In this document: in pieces, positions 7,372 to 16,175 of the stretch
Layout of the letters: every line of letters begins with the position of its first letter
Position numbering within the stretch: position 1 is the stretch's first letter
DNA from: DAOUEX01 sp034430235
GTDB lineage: Bacteria > Chloroflexota > Anaerolineae > UBA2200
Assembly (NCBI GenBank): GCA_964478075.1
Contig: CAYZGO010000004.1
Location: forward strand, 91,659 to 155,658
Direction of reading: 5' to 3'
Length of the DNA: 64,000 nt
The notes under the pieces: model-generated
Told to the model about the DNA's origin: nothing
The model's input: only the letters and a program-made list of their open reading frames with translations
Databases searched by the model: none
Made by a program: the position numbers and the translations under genes

Positions 7372-8004
7372 CTATGTTGTGATGTATGTCCAGGGCCACG
7401 TTTCCCAATCAGAGGTCAGGCCCGCTTTTACCGGATTGTTGACTATGTACTGTACGATGCGGCCTAGTTCGTTCGCGTCCCGCACCACGTGATCATAACT
7501 TTCCGCCTGCCAGAACGTACCTTGCCGACCCAAGACCTTGTTTGCCTGTCGCGCCGTATGTCGTTTGAGGGATTGGAGGATCCGATGGAGGGCATAATAC
7601 GTGCCGTCTTGACGTTGCAGCGGTGTACAGACCAAATGCACGTGATTGGGCATAATGCAAAATGCCAGTAGATCATATACCCGCCCGTGACGATAATGCA
7701 GGGCCTGAACAACCACCGTGGCCACTCGTGGGTCTGCTAGCCAGTGTGGGCCATACTCTGAAAAGTCTACGGCTGCGTCCCATAGCCCAAACGCGCGTCG
7801 CTCATCCAGATAGGCTTGCTTCTGGCGCTCTTGCGTGTCGCCGATGTGTGATAGCGCGCGTTCCTCTTGGTCGCGTTTTTCCTGCAACGCGGCGAGTACT
7901 GCACGCGGCAACGAGCCAGCAAGTCGGAAAGTGACGAACAATGTTGCTCCGCCTGGCTGCCAATGCGGTAAATGGCGACGATAGAATACGCGATGGTCTG
8001 TCAT
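7372..8004 (-). CDS. REP-associated tyrosine transposase (RAYT, Y1/HUH family)
   Basis: The 210-residue protein has the RAYT domain order: TLFVTFRLAGSLP near the N-terminus, the HUH motif MPNHVHLV with H121 and H123, LQSLKRHTARQANK, and then GTFWQAESYDHVVRD and IVQYIVNNPVKAGL. The HUH histidines hold the metal for single-strand cleavage by a tyrosine; Y170 or the tyrosines near 136 are candidates. These enzymes cut REP palindromes. The length is close to the family norm and the frame is intact. The ATG at 8004 shares its first base with a 25-base palindrome, and the gene ends beside six 54-base palindromic repeats. An in-frame TTG at 8019 lies within the palindrome. Confidence 0.9.
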   Translation of the reverse strand: MTDHRVFYRRHLPHWQPGGATLFVTFRLAGSLPRAVLAALQEKRDQEERALSHIGDTQERQKQAYLDERRAFGLWDAAVDFSEYGPHWLADPRVATVVVQALHYRHGRVYDLLAFCIMPNHVHLVCTPLQRQDGTYYALHRILQSLKRHTARQANKVLGRQGTFWQAESYDHVVRDANELGRIVQYIVNNPVKAGLTSDWETWPWTYITT

Positions 8005-8028
8005 AGGCCGGATTGACAATCCGGCCTA
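8004..8028. repeat. 25-base palindrome at the RAYT start codon
   Basis: TAGGCCGGATTG, a central A, then the exact reverse complement. It abuts the first base of the RAYT ATG and resembles in design, but not in sequence, the 19-base palindromes on the other side of the gene. Confidence 0.85.
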
Positions 8029-8816
8029 CCGTAAGACTGCCGGTTGAGCATTTGTCTTCCTCGCTTACATGGTACTCGGTGTCATCAATCTCGCGCAGGT
8101 TGACGTAGAATTGATTCGCATCCGGAATCTCCCGCACGAAGCGCTTCTGGTCGGCAAGGCTGAACTGGGCAAACTCTCGGTGTGTTCGCCGAACTGGTCG
8201 TAGTCCATTCTGCAACTGAGGGAGGCTTGCTCCTGCATTGTCTCCTAGAAGCGCGTCGGATCGTTCTCGGCTCTGTCCAGCGAGAGAGAGTGCGGTAAAA
8301 GTCAAGACCCAATTTGAGTCGAGAAATGAACCTTAGCAACCGAAAAAGAGACGCATTGAACCATGCCTGCCCACGTTGGTTTTTCGAAGAGTGGGGGCTC
8401 GAATGGATGCTTATGGTGGCCGGAGGTATACGGTTTGCTGGTCAGGAGCGGAACGCGTCCCGTCTGCGGTTCGCTCCGTGGCACGACCGGCCCCGTCGAG
8501 CGAAGCGAGCGGCTGAACACTAGCGTGGGCACTCGACCTTGCCTGGTAGTCACACACGTCAAACCTTCTGCGTGATCCTGACGTCTTTCGCAGGCCAATT
8601 CTAGCACATGTTGTCCATTCTCGCAATGCTGTAGCGTGCGGTAGTCTCTTGTGTTGTGATGGTGCGACTTGTTCCATGCCTTGTCAAGCACATCGGCAGC
8701 AGTGACCTGACTATACTGTAATAGCCCCCTACTGCCCTTTAATCCTGATTTCATCTTCGTGCCGTATCATTCCAGCGAACCCAGACTCCTTGCCAGAGCA
8801 AGAGTTGCCTTGTCTT
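8029..8816. other. Decayed coding sequence and spacer
   Basis: No intact gene is visible. On the minus strand, about 8060-8190 encodes a protein-like stretch (EFAQFSLADQKRFV, then NQFYVNLREIDDTEYHV) that runs into the palindrome region without its own stop or start. It looks like the remnant of an unidentified gene. About 8570-8720 on the same strand also reads like coding sequence (ADVLDKAWNKSHHHNTRDY) without a clear start. Between them lies a G/C-rich stretch at 8440-8530 of repeat character. Confidence 0.45.
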
Positions 8817-8845
8817 TTGTAAGCTCGCAGCAGTTGTGGTAAGAT
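8817..8845 (+). promoter_or_regulatory. Promoter of the glycan operon
   Basis: TTGTAA (8817-8822), 17 bases, and TAAGAT (8840-8845). Transcription would start near 8852, about 58 bases before the first gene of the operon at 8910. Confidence 0.55.
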
Positions 8846-8909
8846 ATGCCGCCGCCCGTTCGACATCTGGGGTCTGCCCCGGCGGGCGGCGCAGGCTTGC
8901 TTAGGAGGT

Positions 8910-10040
8910 ATGATGCGTTGTGACGTCCTGGTAACCGGCGGTGCGGGCTTTATCGGCTCACATCTGACCGATGCCCTGATCGCCGCCGGCCACAAAGTGC
9001 GCGTCTACGACAGTCTCGAAGCTCAGGTTCACGGTGAAGGCGCGCGTGCACCCTCTTACCTGAACCCTGAGGCAGAGTTCGTGGTCGCCAAGCTGGGAGA
9101 TCGCCAGGCATTGACCAAAGCCCTGTCTGGTGTCAAAGTCGTGTTCCACCTCGCTGCCGCAGTCGGTGTGGGTCAGTCCATGTATCAGATTCAGCATTAT
9201 GTAGAGTACAACACCCTGGGAGGCGCAATCCTGCTCGACATCCTGGCCACGGAGCGGCACCGCGTGCGAAAGTTGGTAGTAGCCTCCTCAATGTCAATCT
9301 ATGGTGAGGGAGCTTATCATTGCACGCAATGTGGCAAAGTATACCCACCCCCACGCCCGCTGAGACAACTGAAGGCACGCGATTGGGAAATGCATTGCCC
9401 GACTTGTGGTCGCGTCGCAACGCCCCTCCCCACCGCAGAAGACAAGGCACTCCAGCCCACATCCATCTATGCCATAACCAAACGTGACCATGAGGAGATG
9501 TTCATCTGCGTGGGCCGGGCGTACCGGCTGCCCGTGGTAGCTCTGCGCTTTTTCAACGTCTACGGTCCCCGGCAGGCGCTGTCCAATCCCTACACCGGAG
9601 TTGCAGCAATCTTCTCCGCACGCTTGCTCAATGACCGGCCACCCGTCGTTTACGAGGACGGATTGCAGAGCCGTGACTTTGTGCACGTCAGCGATGCGGT
9701 ACGTGCTGCCATCCTGGCCATGGAAAGCAAAGAGGCGGACTACGAGCCAATCAATGTGGGCACAGGGCATGCCACCACCATCCTCGACGTGGCACGGCTG
9801 CTGGCCGAGAAACTGCACAAGCAAGACCTCACACCACAGATCAGAGGGCAGTTCCGCCAGGGCGACATCCGCCACTGCATCGCGGATACCACCAAGATTC
9901 GGGAGCGCCTGGGCTACGCGCCCCGTGTCTCCTACGAAGATGGCATTGATGATCTCGTCACCTGGGTCAGCAGCCAGATAGCAGAGGATCGTTTCAGTGA
10001 CGTGGAGTCGGCACTGAGCGCACGGAAACTCGTGGTATAG
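8910..10040 (+). CDS. NAD-dependent sugar epimerase with a zinc-ribbon insert
   Basis: The 376-residue extended SDR enzyme has the NAD-binding GGAGFIGSH at residues 10-18, the catalytic Ser in ASSMSIYG, and the YxxxK motif as YAITK. Between the Ser and the Tyr is an insertion of about 45 residues with two CxxC knuckles, CTQCGK and CPTCGR, which would hold a zinc ion. The family acts on nucleotide-diphospho-sugars such as UDP-glucose; the exact sugar is unknown. AGGAGGT lies directly before ATGATG, so the second ATG (8913) may be the real start. It is the first gene of a tightly packed operon, 27 bases before the next epimerase. Confidence 0.88.
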   Translation: MMRCDVLVTGGAGFIGSHLTDALIAAGHKVRVYDSLEAQVHGEGARAPSYLNPEAEFVVAKLGDRQALTKALSGVKVVFHLAAAVGVGQSMYQIQHYVEYNTLGGAILLDILATERHRVRKLVVASSMSIYGEGAYHCTQCGKVYPPPRPLRQLKARDWEMHCPTCGRVATPLPTAEDKALQPTSIYAITKRDHEEMFICVGRAYRLPVVALRFFNVYGPRQALSNPYTGVAAIFSARLLNDRPPVVYEDGLQSRDFVHVSDAVRAAILAMESKEADYEPINVGTGHATTILDVARLLAEKLHKQDLTPQIRGQFRQGDIRHCIADTTKIRERLGYAPRVSYEDGIDDLVTWVSSQIAEDRFSDVESALSARKLVV

Positions 10041-10067
10041 GCAATCCCGGGGAGGACATGGCATACA

Positions 10068-11099
10068 ATGTCGATGCCGCGCATACTGGTCACGGGCGCA
10101 GCTGGATTCATGGGCAGTCACCTCGTTGATGCCCTGGTCAACGAATACAAAGTTCACGGTGTGGATGATTTGTCTGGAGGCTTCTGGCGCAATGTTAACC
10201 CTAAGAGCCACTTCACCAGGCTGGATCTGCGCCAGAAAGAAGCAACTGAACAGTACGTTGCCAGCGTGCGGCCTGAGGTTCTCTTCCACCTTGCTGCTGA
10301 TGCTACCGAGGGCCGCAGCCAATTCACACCGATTACCTGTACCGACTGCAATCTCATGGCTTACCTGCACACCCTGGTCCCGGCAATCCGCAATGGCCTG
10401 CACAAGGTCGTGTTGGCCAGTTCAATGAGTGTCTATGGTGCGCAAACACCACCCTTCGACGAAAACATGTCCATGGAGCCAGAGGACGTGTACGGCGTGT
10501 CTAAAACAGCGATGGAACAGATAACCCACATCCTGAGCGAGGTACATGGGTTTGCCTACACAATTATCCGACCGCACAATGTCTACGGGCCACGCCAGAA
10601 TATCGCCGATCCGTACCGTAATGTTATCGGCATCTTTATTAACTGTCTGCTGAACGACAAGAGCTTTTATATCTATAGCGACGGCGAACAGCGCCGTGCC
10701 TTCACCTACATAGACGACTTTACGCCCTACATGCTGAGAGCCGCTCTTGATGACAGGTGCGATGGCGAAGTGATCAACATTGGGCCGCGTGAGGAGCTGA
10801 CCATCAACTCGCTCGCGGATTTGGTGCTGTCGCTTTTCTACGAAGGACAGGACATCCCTGACCACGTTCGTCCTGTCCACCTGCCCCCACGCCCTAAGGA
10901 AGTGCGTGATGCCTACTGCACTGATGAGAAGGCTCGACGCTTGCTGGGTTACCACGTGACCGTGAAACTGGAAGACGGCATCCGGCGCATGATCGCCTGG
11001 GCGAAGGAACTCGGGGCACAAGAACCCCGGTACATGGAAAACGGATTGGAAATCACCACATCCGCCACACCAGCTACGTGGACACAGAGGCTGATATAG
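10068..11099 (+). CDS. NAD-dependent epimerase/dehydratase
   Basis: This is the second extended SDR enzyme of the operon, with 343 residues. GAAGFMGSH forms the NAD site, ASSMSVYG gives the catalytic Ser and YGVSK the Tyr-Lys pair. The sequence PHNVYGPRQNIADPYRNVIGIF is typical of UDP-glucose 4-epimerase-like proteins. The segment LPPRPKEVRDAYCTDEKARRLLGY near the C-terminus is also typical. It is a plausible supplier of an activated sugar for the two GT4 enzymes that follow. It lacks the zinc-ribbon insert of its neighbour. The sugar is not identified. Confidence 0.87.
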   Translation: MSMPRILVTGAAGFMGSHLVDALVNEYKVHGVDDLSGGFWRNVNPKSHFTRLDLRQKEATEQYVASVRPEVLFHLAADATEGRSQFTPITCTDCNLMAYLHTLVPAIRNGLHKVVLASSMSVYGAQTPPFDENMSMEPEDVYGVSKTAMEQITHILSEVHGFAYTIIRPHNVYGPRQNIADPYRNVIGIFINCLLNDKSFYIYSDGEQRRAFTYIDDFTPYMLRAALDDRCDGEVINIGPREELTINSLADLVLSLFYEGQDIPDHVRPVHLPPRPKEVRDAYCTDEKARRLLGYHVTVKLEDGIRRMIAWAKELGAQEPRYMENGLEITTSATPATWTQRLI

Positions 11100-11115
11100 C
11101 AATAGAGCATATGCC

Positions 11116-12372
11116 ATGAAAGTTGTAGTGGCCATTTTCGAGCAATTGGTGCCAATCTCGGGCGGCGGCACGCCGCGCACCTCTCACATGGTGCACGCGC
11201 TGGTCAGGCGGGGGCATCAAGTTTACGTCGCTGCCGCCTTCGGGGTACATCCCGCAGAAGCATCCAGAGAGCTTGGGTGTGCAGGCATGCTTTCGCTTCC
11301 GCACGTCAGCCGACTGGATCACCGCAAGATGCTCAAGTACCTGTTCGTCTATCCGTGGAACATGCTGTGCCTTGCTCTCTACATCTGGCGCATACAGCCA
11401 GACGTTGTCGTGTCACATAACTCGGTTGCTGGCTTCGCGGCCCTGCTAGGCAAAACCCTGCACCGTCAGACCGTGACCGTGCTTGACCTGACCGACCTGC
11501 TGTTCGAGTACCTCGAAAGCTATCGCGCCCGCTGGGCATCGCCCGTACTATTGCTTGGACGAGCGCTGGAGCGGCACGCCATCCGCAAGTCGGATCATGT
11601 TGTGACGATCAGCAAAGCAATGCGCAGCATCCTCGTGCAAGACTATGAAGTGAGCGAGTCAAGAGTGGATGTCGTGCACGACGGCGTTGACTGCAACGTG
11701 TTCCACCCACAAGAGGCAAGCGCACTGCGACGTCAGGTCTCTCCCTGGGCGCGGCACATCTGCATCCTGCACGGCGTGATAGATCCACAGGATGGCCCTG
11801 AACTGCTCGTGGAGGCGGCTCCGCTGGTCCTATCGCGATTCCCAAAGACGGCCTTCTGGTGGGTTGGCGATGGCGCTGCTGTGCCAAGGCTCAAGGCTCG
11901 CGCTGAACAATTGGATCTGAGCGACAGATTCTTCTTCTCCGGCTGGGTCAGACAGCAGGAGGTGACTAACTACATCAATGCCAGTGACCTGGGACTGGTA
12001 GTGCTGCCTGACATTCTGTCAGCGCGGGGGCGCGTCACCCTCAAGGAGTTCGAGTACTGGGCGTGCGGGAAAGCAGCGGTGCTGCCGCGCCTACCGGCGC
12101 TTCAGGAGATCATTCCAGAGGGCGAGGCATCACTGTTCTACACGGCGGGCAACGCTGGCGACCTGGCCGAGAAGATCTGCGTTCTGCTGGCCGACGATGA
12201 GCGCAGAAAGGCTATGGGCCGACGCGGCCGGCAGATGGTGGCTGACCGCTTCGAATGGCGTGTGCTGACGGATGAACTGGCCCGCCTCTGCGAGAGCTAC
12301 GCTACGCCCCAAGTCGCCAAGCACGACGCCGATCCTGAATCGGGAGGTATCCATGAAAGTGCTAGTCACTAA
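11116..12372 (+). CDS. GT4 family glycosyltransferase
   Basis: The 418-residue protein has the two Rossmann-like halves of GT-B enzymes. The N-terminal half opens with the glycine-rich acceptor-side segment ISGGGTPRTSHMVHALVRRGHQV. The C-terminal half has the nucleotide-sugar site, here PDILSARGRVTLKEFEYWACGKAAVLP with the E-x7-like acidic residue of GT4, followed by LQEIIPEGEASLFY. It transfers a sugar from a nucleotide-sugar donor to a growing, probably lipid-linked glycan on the inner face of the membrane. The start at 11116 lacks a strong ribosome site. The end overlaps the next gene by 20 bases. Confidence 0.87.
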   Translation: MKVVVAIFEQLVPISGGGTPRTSHMVHALVRRGHQVYVAAAFGVHPAEASRELGCAGMLSLPHVSRLDHRKMLKYLFVYPWNMLCLALYIWRIQPDVVVSHNSVAGFAALLGKTLHRQTVTVLDLTDLLFEYLESYRARWASPVLLLGRALERHAIRKSDHVVTISKAMRSILVQDYEVSESRVDVVHDGVDCNVFHPQEASALRRQVSPWARHICILHGVIDPQDGPELLVEAAPLVLSRFPKTAFWWVGDGAAVPRLKARAEQLDLSDRFFFSGWVRQQEVTNYINASDLGLVVLPDILSARGRVTLKEFEYWACGKAAVLPRLPALQEIIPEGEASLFYTAGNAGDLAEKICVLLADDERRKAMGRRGRQMVADRFEWRVLTDELARLCESYATPQVAKHDADPESGGIHESASH

Positions 12373-13801
12373 CCCGCCTTGGCCTGGTGAAGGGTACGGG
12401 GCACGTTCGGACGTGCGCTGGCCTCACAAGCGGAAAGACAAGTACCTTGAGTACCCGATTTACCTGTCCTACACCGTGGCCGTGCTGGAAGAGGCGGGAT
12501 TCGACGTTGCCTTCGTGGACGCAATCATGGAAGAACTCGACATCCCTGCCTTTGTGCAGAGAGTCAAGGGAATAAACCCCCGCCTGTTGGTAATGGAATG
12601 CTCCACGCCCTCGATACGGTACGACCTGCAGTCTGCAGCGGCTGTCAAGAGCGCCTTGCCCGACACCAGGATTGCGCTGGTGGGCTCACATGTCACCTTT
12701 TTCAGCAAAGACGTCCTGGCTGAGAACCCCGCCGTAGACGCCATCTGCCGGGGCGAGTTTGAGATCACCGTGCGCGAACTGGCACGTGCCATTGCGGAGG
12801 GGCGCGACTGGAGCACAGTAGAAGGGCTATCCTATCGAGCTGGTGACAAAGTCGCAGCCAATCCCGACCGGCCGTTGATCGAGGACGTCGACAGTTTGCC
12901 GTTCCCTGCGCGGCACATAGTGCGCGACGACGGATACCGAGCCGCCATCTACTCCGGCAAAAAGTGCACGGGGATGGTAAGTTCGCGTGGCTGTCCATAT
13001 CACTGCACCTTCTGTGTATGGCCCAGCACTCTCTACGGTCACAGATTCCGTGCCCGCAGCGCCAACAACGTCGTTGATGAAATTGAGCAAGCGGCAACGC
13101 GCTACGGAATAGATGAGATCTACTTTGACGATGACACGTTCACCATTGACAGAAAGAGGGTTTTGGAGATCTGCCGATTGATCAAGGAACGCGGCCTCCA
13201 GGTGTCCTGGATTTGCCAGGCACGAGTGGACACTGTGGATCGCGAAATGCTGCTGGCTATGAAGGAGGCTGGGTGCCACTACATCCTGTTTGGTGTAGAG
13301 TCTGGCTCGCCGGAAATGCTCAAGATCATGAAGAAGCAAATCACGCTGGCCAAGGCGCGGGAGGCTTTTCGCCTGTGCAGTGAGTTGGGCATCAAGGCCC
13401 AGGCATTCTTCCTCTTCGGCATTCCTGGCGAGACCCAGGAGACGATCAGACAAACGATCGAGTTTGCAAAGGAACTAGGCGCCTCCAGCACACAGTTCGC
13501 AGTGGCTATCCCCCAACCAGGCAGTGCACTTTATCAGCAGTGTGTACAGAACAGCTGGTTGATCTTCAATGATTGGGAGGATTTCGCTTCCTGTAACGCT
13601 CTCATCGAGACACCGCAGCTATCACGAAAGGAAGCGGAGGAAGCACGGATACGGGCCTACCGTGAGTATTACTTCCGACCAACGTTTGTCTTGCGCGAAG
13701 CGCTGCGCATTCGTCACCCGCGCGACGTGAAACGACTGCTGCGGGGAGCAATGTCGGTGCTGACCCGCATATCTTTCTTCCAGTCTGCACGCAGCTCATG
13801 A
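12353..13801 (+). CDS. B12-binding-domain radical SAM protein
   Basis: This protein of 482 residues has an N-terminal cobalamin-binding-type domain (MKVLVTNPPWPGEGYG to about residue 170) and a radical SAM core with C214, C218 and C221 in GCPYHCTFC, which hold the 4Fe-4S cluster. DEIYFDDDTFTIDRKRV and FLFGIPGETQETI are typical core segments. Enzymes of this class often methylate unreactive carbons or modify lipids; the substrate here is unknown. The start is the ATG at 12353 with GGGAGGT upstream, inside the end of the GT4 gene. Its ATGA overlap with the next gene indicates coupled translation. It likely modifies the glycan or its lipid carrier. Confidence 0.88.
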   Translation: MKVLVTNPPWPGEGYGARSDVRWPHKRKDKYLEYPIYLSYTVAVLEEAGFDVAFVDAIMEELDIPAFVQRVKGINPRLLVMECSTPSIRYDLQSAAAVKSALPDTRIALVGSHVTFFSKDVLAENPAVDAICRGEFEITVRELARAIAEGRDWSTVEGLSYRAGDKVAANPDRPLIEDVDSLPFPARHIVRDDGYRAAIYSGKKCTGMVSSRGCPYHCTFCVWPSTLYGHRFRARSANNVVDEIEQAATRYGIDEIYFDDDTFTIDRKRVLEICRLIKERGLQVSWICQARVDTVDREMLLAMKEAGCHYILFGVESGSPEMLKIMKKQITLAKAREAFRLCSELGIKAQAFFLFGIPGETQETIRQTIEFAKELGASSTQFAVAIPQPGSALYQQCVQNSWLIFNDWEDFASCNALIETPQLSRKEAEEARIRAYREYYFRPTFVLREALRIRHPRDVKRLLRGAMSVLTRISFFQSARSS

Positions 13802-15084
13802 AGATCCTGTTGCTGGCTCCTTTCGATCTCTTCCCCCCGGTGCACGGGGGAAGCAGCATCGTTTACAACTTAATAAAGCACGCTGCCGCACGGCACAAAG
13901 TGAGCGCGCTCATCTCGCACCTTTACTCCCTCGGGAGACAGGTGGACCCCTCGTGCTCGAGCCCTCCAGGGCGAAGCTTCGAGGCCGAAGGCTTGAGCCC
14001 CCGTCGACCAGGGACGAACGGCCCCTTAGGGCGAAGCCTGGCTGCAGACAACGTCAACGTACATTACTGCCGGCGCTCGCCCTTCGACCGCTTGCGAGTG
14101 CTATCTTTCCTCGTCAATCCTTACTACTATCGCGCAGCCGAGCGCATATGCCGCCAGAGTCAACCCGATGTGATCCACTGCGAGACCCTGTGGCCTATCC
14201 TGGCAGGATGGCACTTGCGGCGCAAGTACCACGTGCCATTGCTTTGGGTCGAAGAGAACATCGAAGCACTCAAATTCGCCACTCTGGGGCGGCCAAGAAT
14301 CATCACTTCACTGGTAGCAATAGTTGAGCGCTTTGCCTGCCAGCACGCCGATCACATCATCACGCTCACCGAGATTGACCAGGGGCATCTCAGAGAGCTG
14401 TATCACGTGCAAGCCGAGCGCGTGACCGTAATCACGCCCAGTCCGGATCTGTCAGACTTTCAGTGGGACAAAACGGCCCGGTCCGCAACACGCAAACGCT
14501 ATGGCTTGTCCCAGGAGGATGTGCTGCTGACCTTCGTGGGCAATATGAAGTACGAGCCCAACCAGCACGCTGTGCGTCGCATTGCGGACTGCATCTATCC
14601 TGCAGTGATGGACAGATATCCCAGCGCCAGATTTGTGGTCATCGGACAGGGAGCGGAGCACCTCACTGACTGCCGCCGCGACAACATCATCTTCGCTGGC
14701 TACGTAAGCCGCCAAGACCTGGTGGCACACCTGTCAGCTACCGACATCTTTCTGGTGCCTGTCGAAACCGGCTCTGGCATAAGAGTCAAGATTCTGGAGG
14801 CGGCAGCGTGCGGACGGGCAGTCGTGGCTACAAGAAAGGCTACGGAGGGCCTGGAGTTCTTCAACGACGACGAAATCGTGCGTGTAGAGGCAGTTGATCA
14901 GCGCTTCGTTGCCGCCGTTTTACGCCTGATCGAGGACGGGGCATTGCGCACCGCCATAGGCGCACGTGTCCAACTACGCACGAGGCGCGAGTTAGGATGG
15001 GACAAGACGTTAGCAGAGTATGAACAAGCGTGTGCGAAAGCCATCGCTGCCGCGCGAACACAAGGACGCCACGAGCCGGCATGA
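13798..15084 (+). CDS. GT4 family glycosyltransferase with an odd internal insert
   Basis: The 428-residue GT-B enzyme starts MKILLLAPFDLFPPVHGGSS and has the donor-site segment PVETGSGIRVKILEAAACGRAVVATRKATEGL. Residues about 44-82 do not look like the family: they are rich in Ser, Pro, Gly and Arg and are encoded by a G/C-rich stretch with hairpins (13931-14048), between LISHLYSL and DNVNVHYC. The frame is kept, so the protein may be functional. The rest of the protein resembles SpsA/RfaB-like GT4 enzymes of slime and capsule clusters. It overlaps both neighbours by ATGA. Confidence 0.85.
   Translation: MKILLLAPFDLFPPVHGGSSIVYNLIKHAAARHKVSALISHLYSLGRQVDPSCSSPPGRSFEAEGLSPRRPGTNGPLGRSLAADNVNVHYCRRSPFDRLRVLSFLVNPYYYRAAERICRQSQPDVIHCETLWPILAGWHLRRKYHVPLLWVEENIEALKFATLGRPRIITSLVAIVERFACQHADHIITLTEIDQGHLRELYHVQAERVTVITPSPDLSDFQWDKTARSATRKRYGLSQEDVLLTFVGNMKYEPNQHAVRRIADCIYPAVMDRYPSARFVVIGQGAEHLTDCRRDNIIFAGYVSRQDLVAHLSATDIFLVPVETGSGIRVKILEAAACGRAVVATRKATEGLEFFNDDEIVRVEAVDQRFVAAVLRLIEDGALRTAIGARVQLRTRRELGWDKTLAEYEQACAKAIAAARTQGRHEPA
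13931..14048 (+). repeat. Suspected repeat element inserted in frame in the GT4 gene
   Basis: About 115 bases of unusual composition with short inverted arms, such as GGGC..GCCC around CGAAGCTTCGAGG and the GAAGGC/GCTTCG pairs, and two copies of AGGGCGAAGC. It interrupts an otherwise normal GT4 coding sequence without breaking the frame. No second copy was seen in this window. Confidence 0.45.
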
Positions 15085-16175
15085 ATAGACTGGCGATCGC
15101 TCTCAAGAACACGCCACTTCTCTTGCGCGGCGTCTATGAATACAACATCGCCAGCCGTTTTGGCCCGTTGCCGCCGCGTGAATGGATGTTTCCGGTTACC
15201 TACCGCTGTGATGCGCGGTGCGTGATGTGCAATATCTGGCAAAGCAGCAAGGCTGGTGAGCTGAGCATAGCGCAATGGAAGCACATACTCGATGATCGTC
15301 TGTTTGCTGGCATCGAGAGCATAAACCTGACTGGTGGGGAGCCCACCCTGCGTCGTGATCTGCCACAACTGGTGCAATTGCTGATAGACAAGCTGCCAGC
15401 CTTGCGGCGGTTGACGCTCACGACCAATGCTTTGAACAGCAGCCACGTCATCAATCACTGTGAGCAACTCGGTGAGCTCTGCGCAGGTCGTGGCATCAGC
15501 TACTTCGTCGGCGTCTCGCTGGACGCCATAGGCCCTCTGCACGACGAGATGCGGGGCATACCAGATGCCTTCGAAAAGGTGGAGTGCACGCTCGAAAGAC
15601 TGCAGCGTCTCCGCGAACAAGGCAGGCTGCGGGTCGGTATCAACTGCACGCTCACCAGCCACAACCTGCACGACGCCAAGAACGTCCGCCAGTGGTGCGC
15701 TGAACGGGATTTGGAGGTCAACTTTATTATCGCTTCGTTCGCCGAAAGCTACTACGCAAACATCGAAGCCGCGAAGGACCTGGAAATCACAGCACAACAG
15801 CGCAGGGCGCTGATCGCTTTTCTGACCGAGCTGGCTGCACAGAAATCACTGGGGAACCTTGCCGCTTACTTTTACGCTGACGCAGCACGCATGATAGAAA
15901 GAGGAACGGCACGTACGACCCCTTGTGTATTCCAGAAAGATGCCTTCATCCTAGATGCTCGGGGAGACCTGCAGTACTGTATGTACAGCCGCAAGCTCGG
16001 CAACGTGCGCAAAGAGAGCGCAGCAGCTCTGTACTATGCACCGCAGAACCTGGCCCACCGCCAAGAGATCATTGCGAGCAAATGCCAGAATTGCACAATC
16101 ACCTGCTTCCTGGAACTCTGCCTGGCCAAGGATGCGCTCAAGTACTTGAGATTCCTGCTCGGAAGGCGAACATGA
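15081..16175 (+). CDS. Radical SAM protein with a SPASM-like C-terminus
   Basis: The protein is 364 residues long. C43, C47 and C50 in CDARCVMCNIW bind the radical SAM 4Fe-4S cluster. The GGEP motif occurs in NLTGGEPTLRRDL. The C-terminal part has further cysteines (TPCVFQKD, LQYCMYS, CQNCTITCFLELC), which fits a SPASM or twitch domain with extra Fe-S clusters. Enzymes of this form modify peptides or sugars. In this setting a sugar or lipid-linked glycan is the most likely target, by inference. The start was set at the ATG at 15081, where ATGA overlaps the stop of the GT4 gene. Confidence 0.87.
   Translation: MNRLAIALKNTPLLLRGVYEYNIASRFGPLPPREWMFPVTYRCDARCVMCNIWQSSKAGELSIAQWKHILDDRLFAGIESINLTGGEPTLRRDLPQLVQLLIDKLPALRRLTLTTNALNSSHVINHCEQLGELCAGRGISYFVGVSLDAIGPLHDEMRGIPDAFEKVECTLERLQRLREQGRLRVGINCTLTSHNLHDAKNVRQWCAERDLEVNFIIASFAESYYANIEAAKDLEITAQQRRALIAFLTELAAQKSLGNLAAYFYADAARMIERGTARTTPCVFQKDAFILDARGDLQYCMYSRKLGNVRKESAAALYYAPQNLAHRQEIIASKCQNCTITCFLELCLAKDALKYLRFLLGRRT

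Noticed and set aside
12272..12352. N-terminal extension of the B12 radical SAM gene
   Set aside because: It lies inside the GT4 gene; MKVLVTNPPWP at 12353 matches the usual family start and has its own ribosome site.
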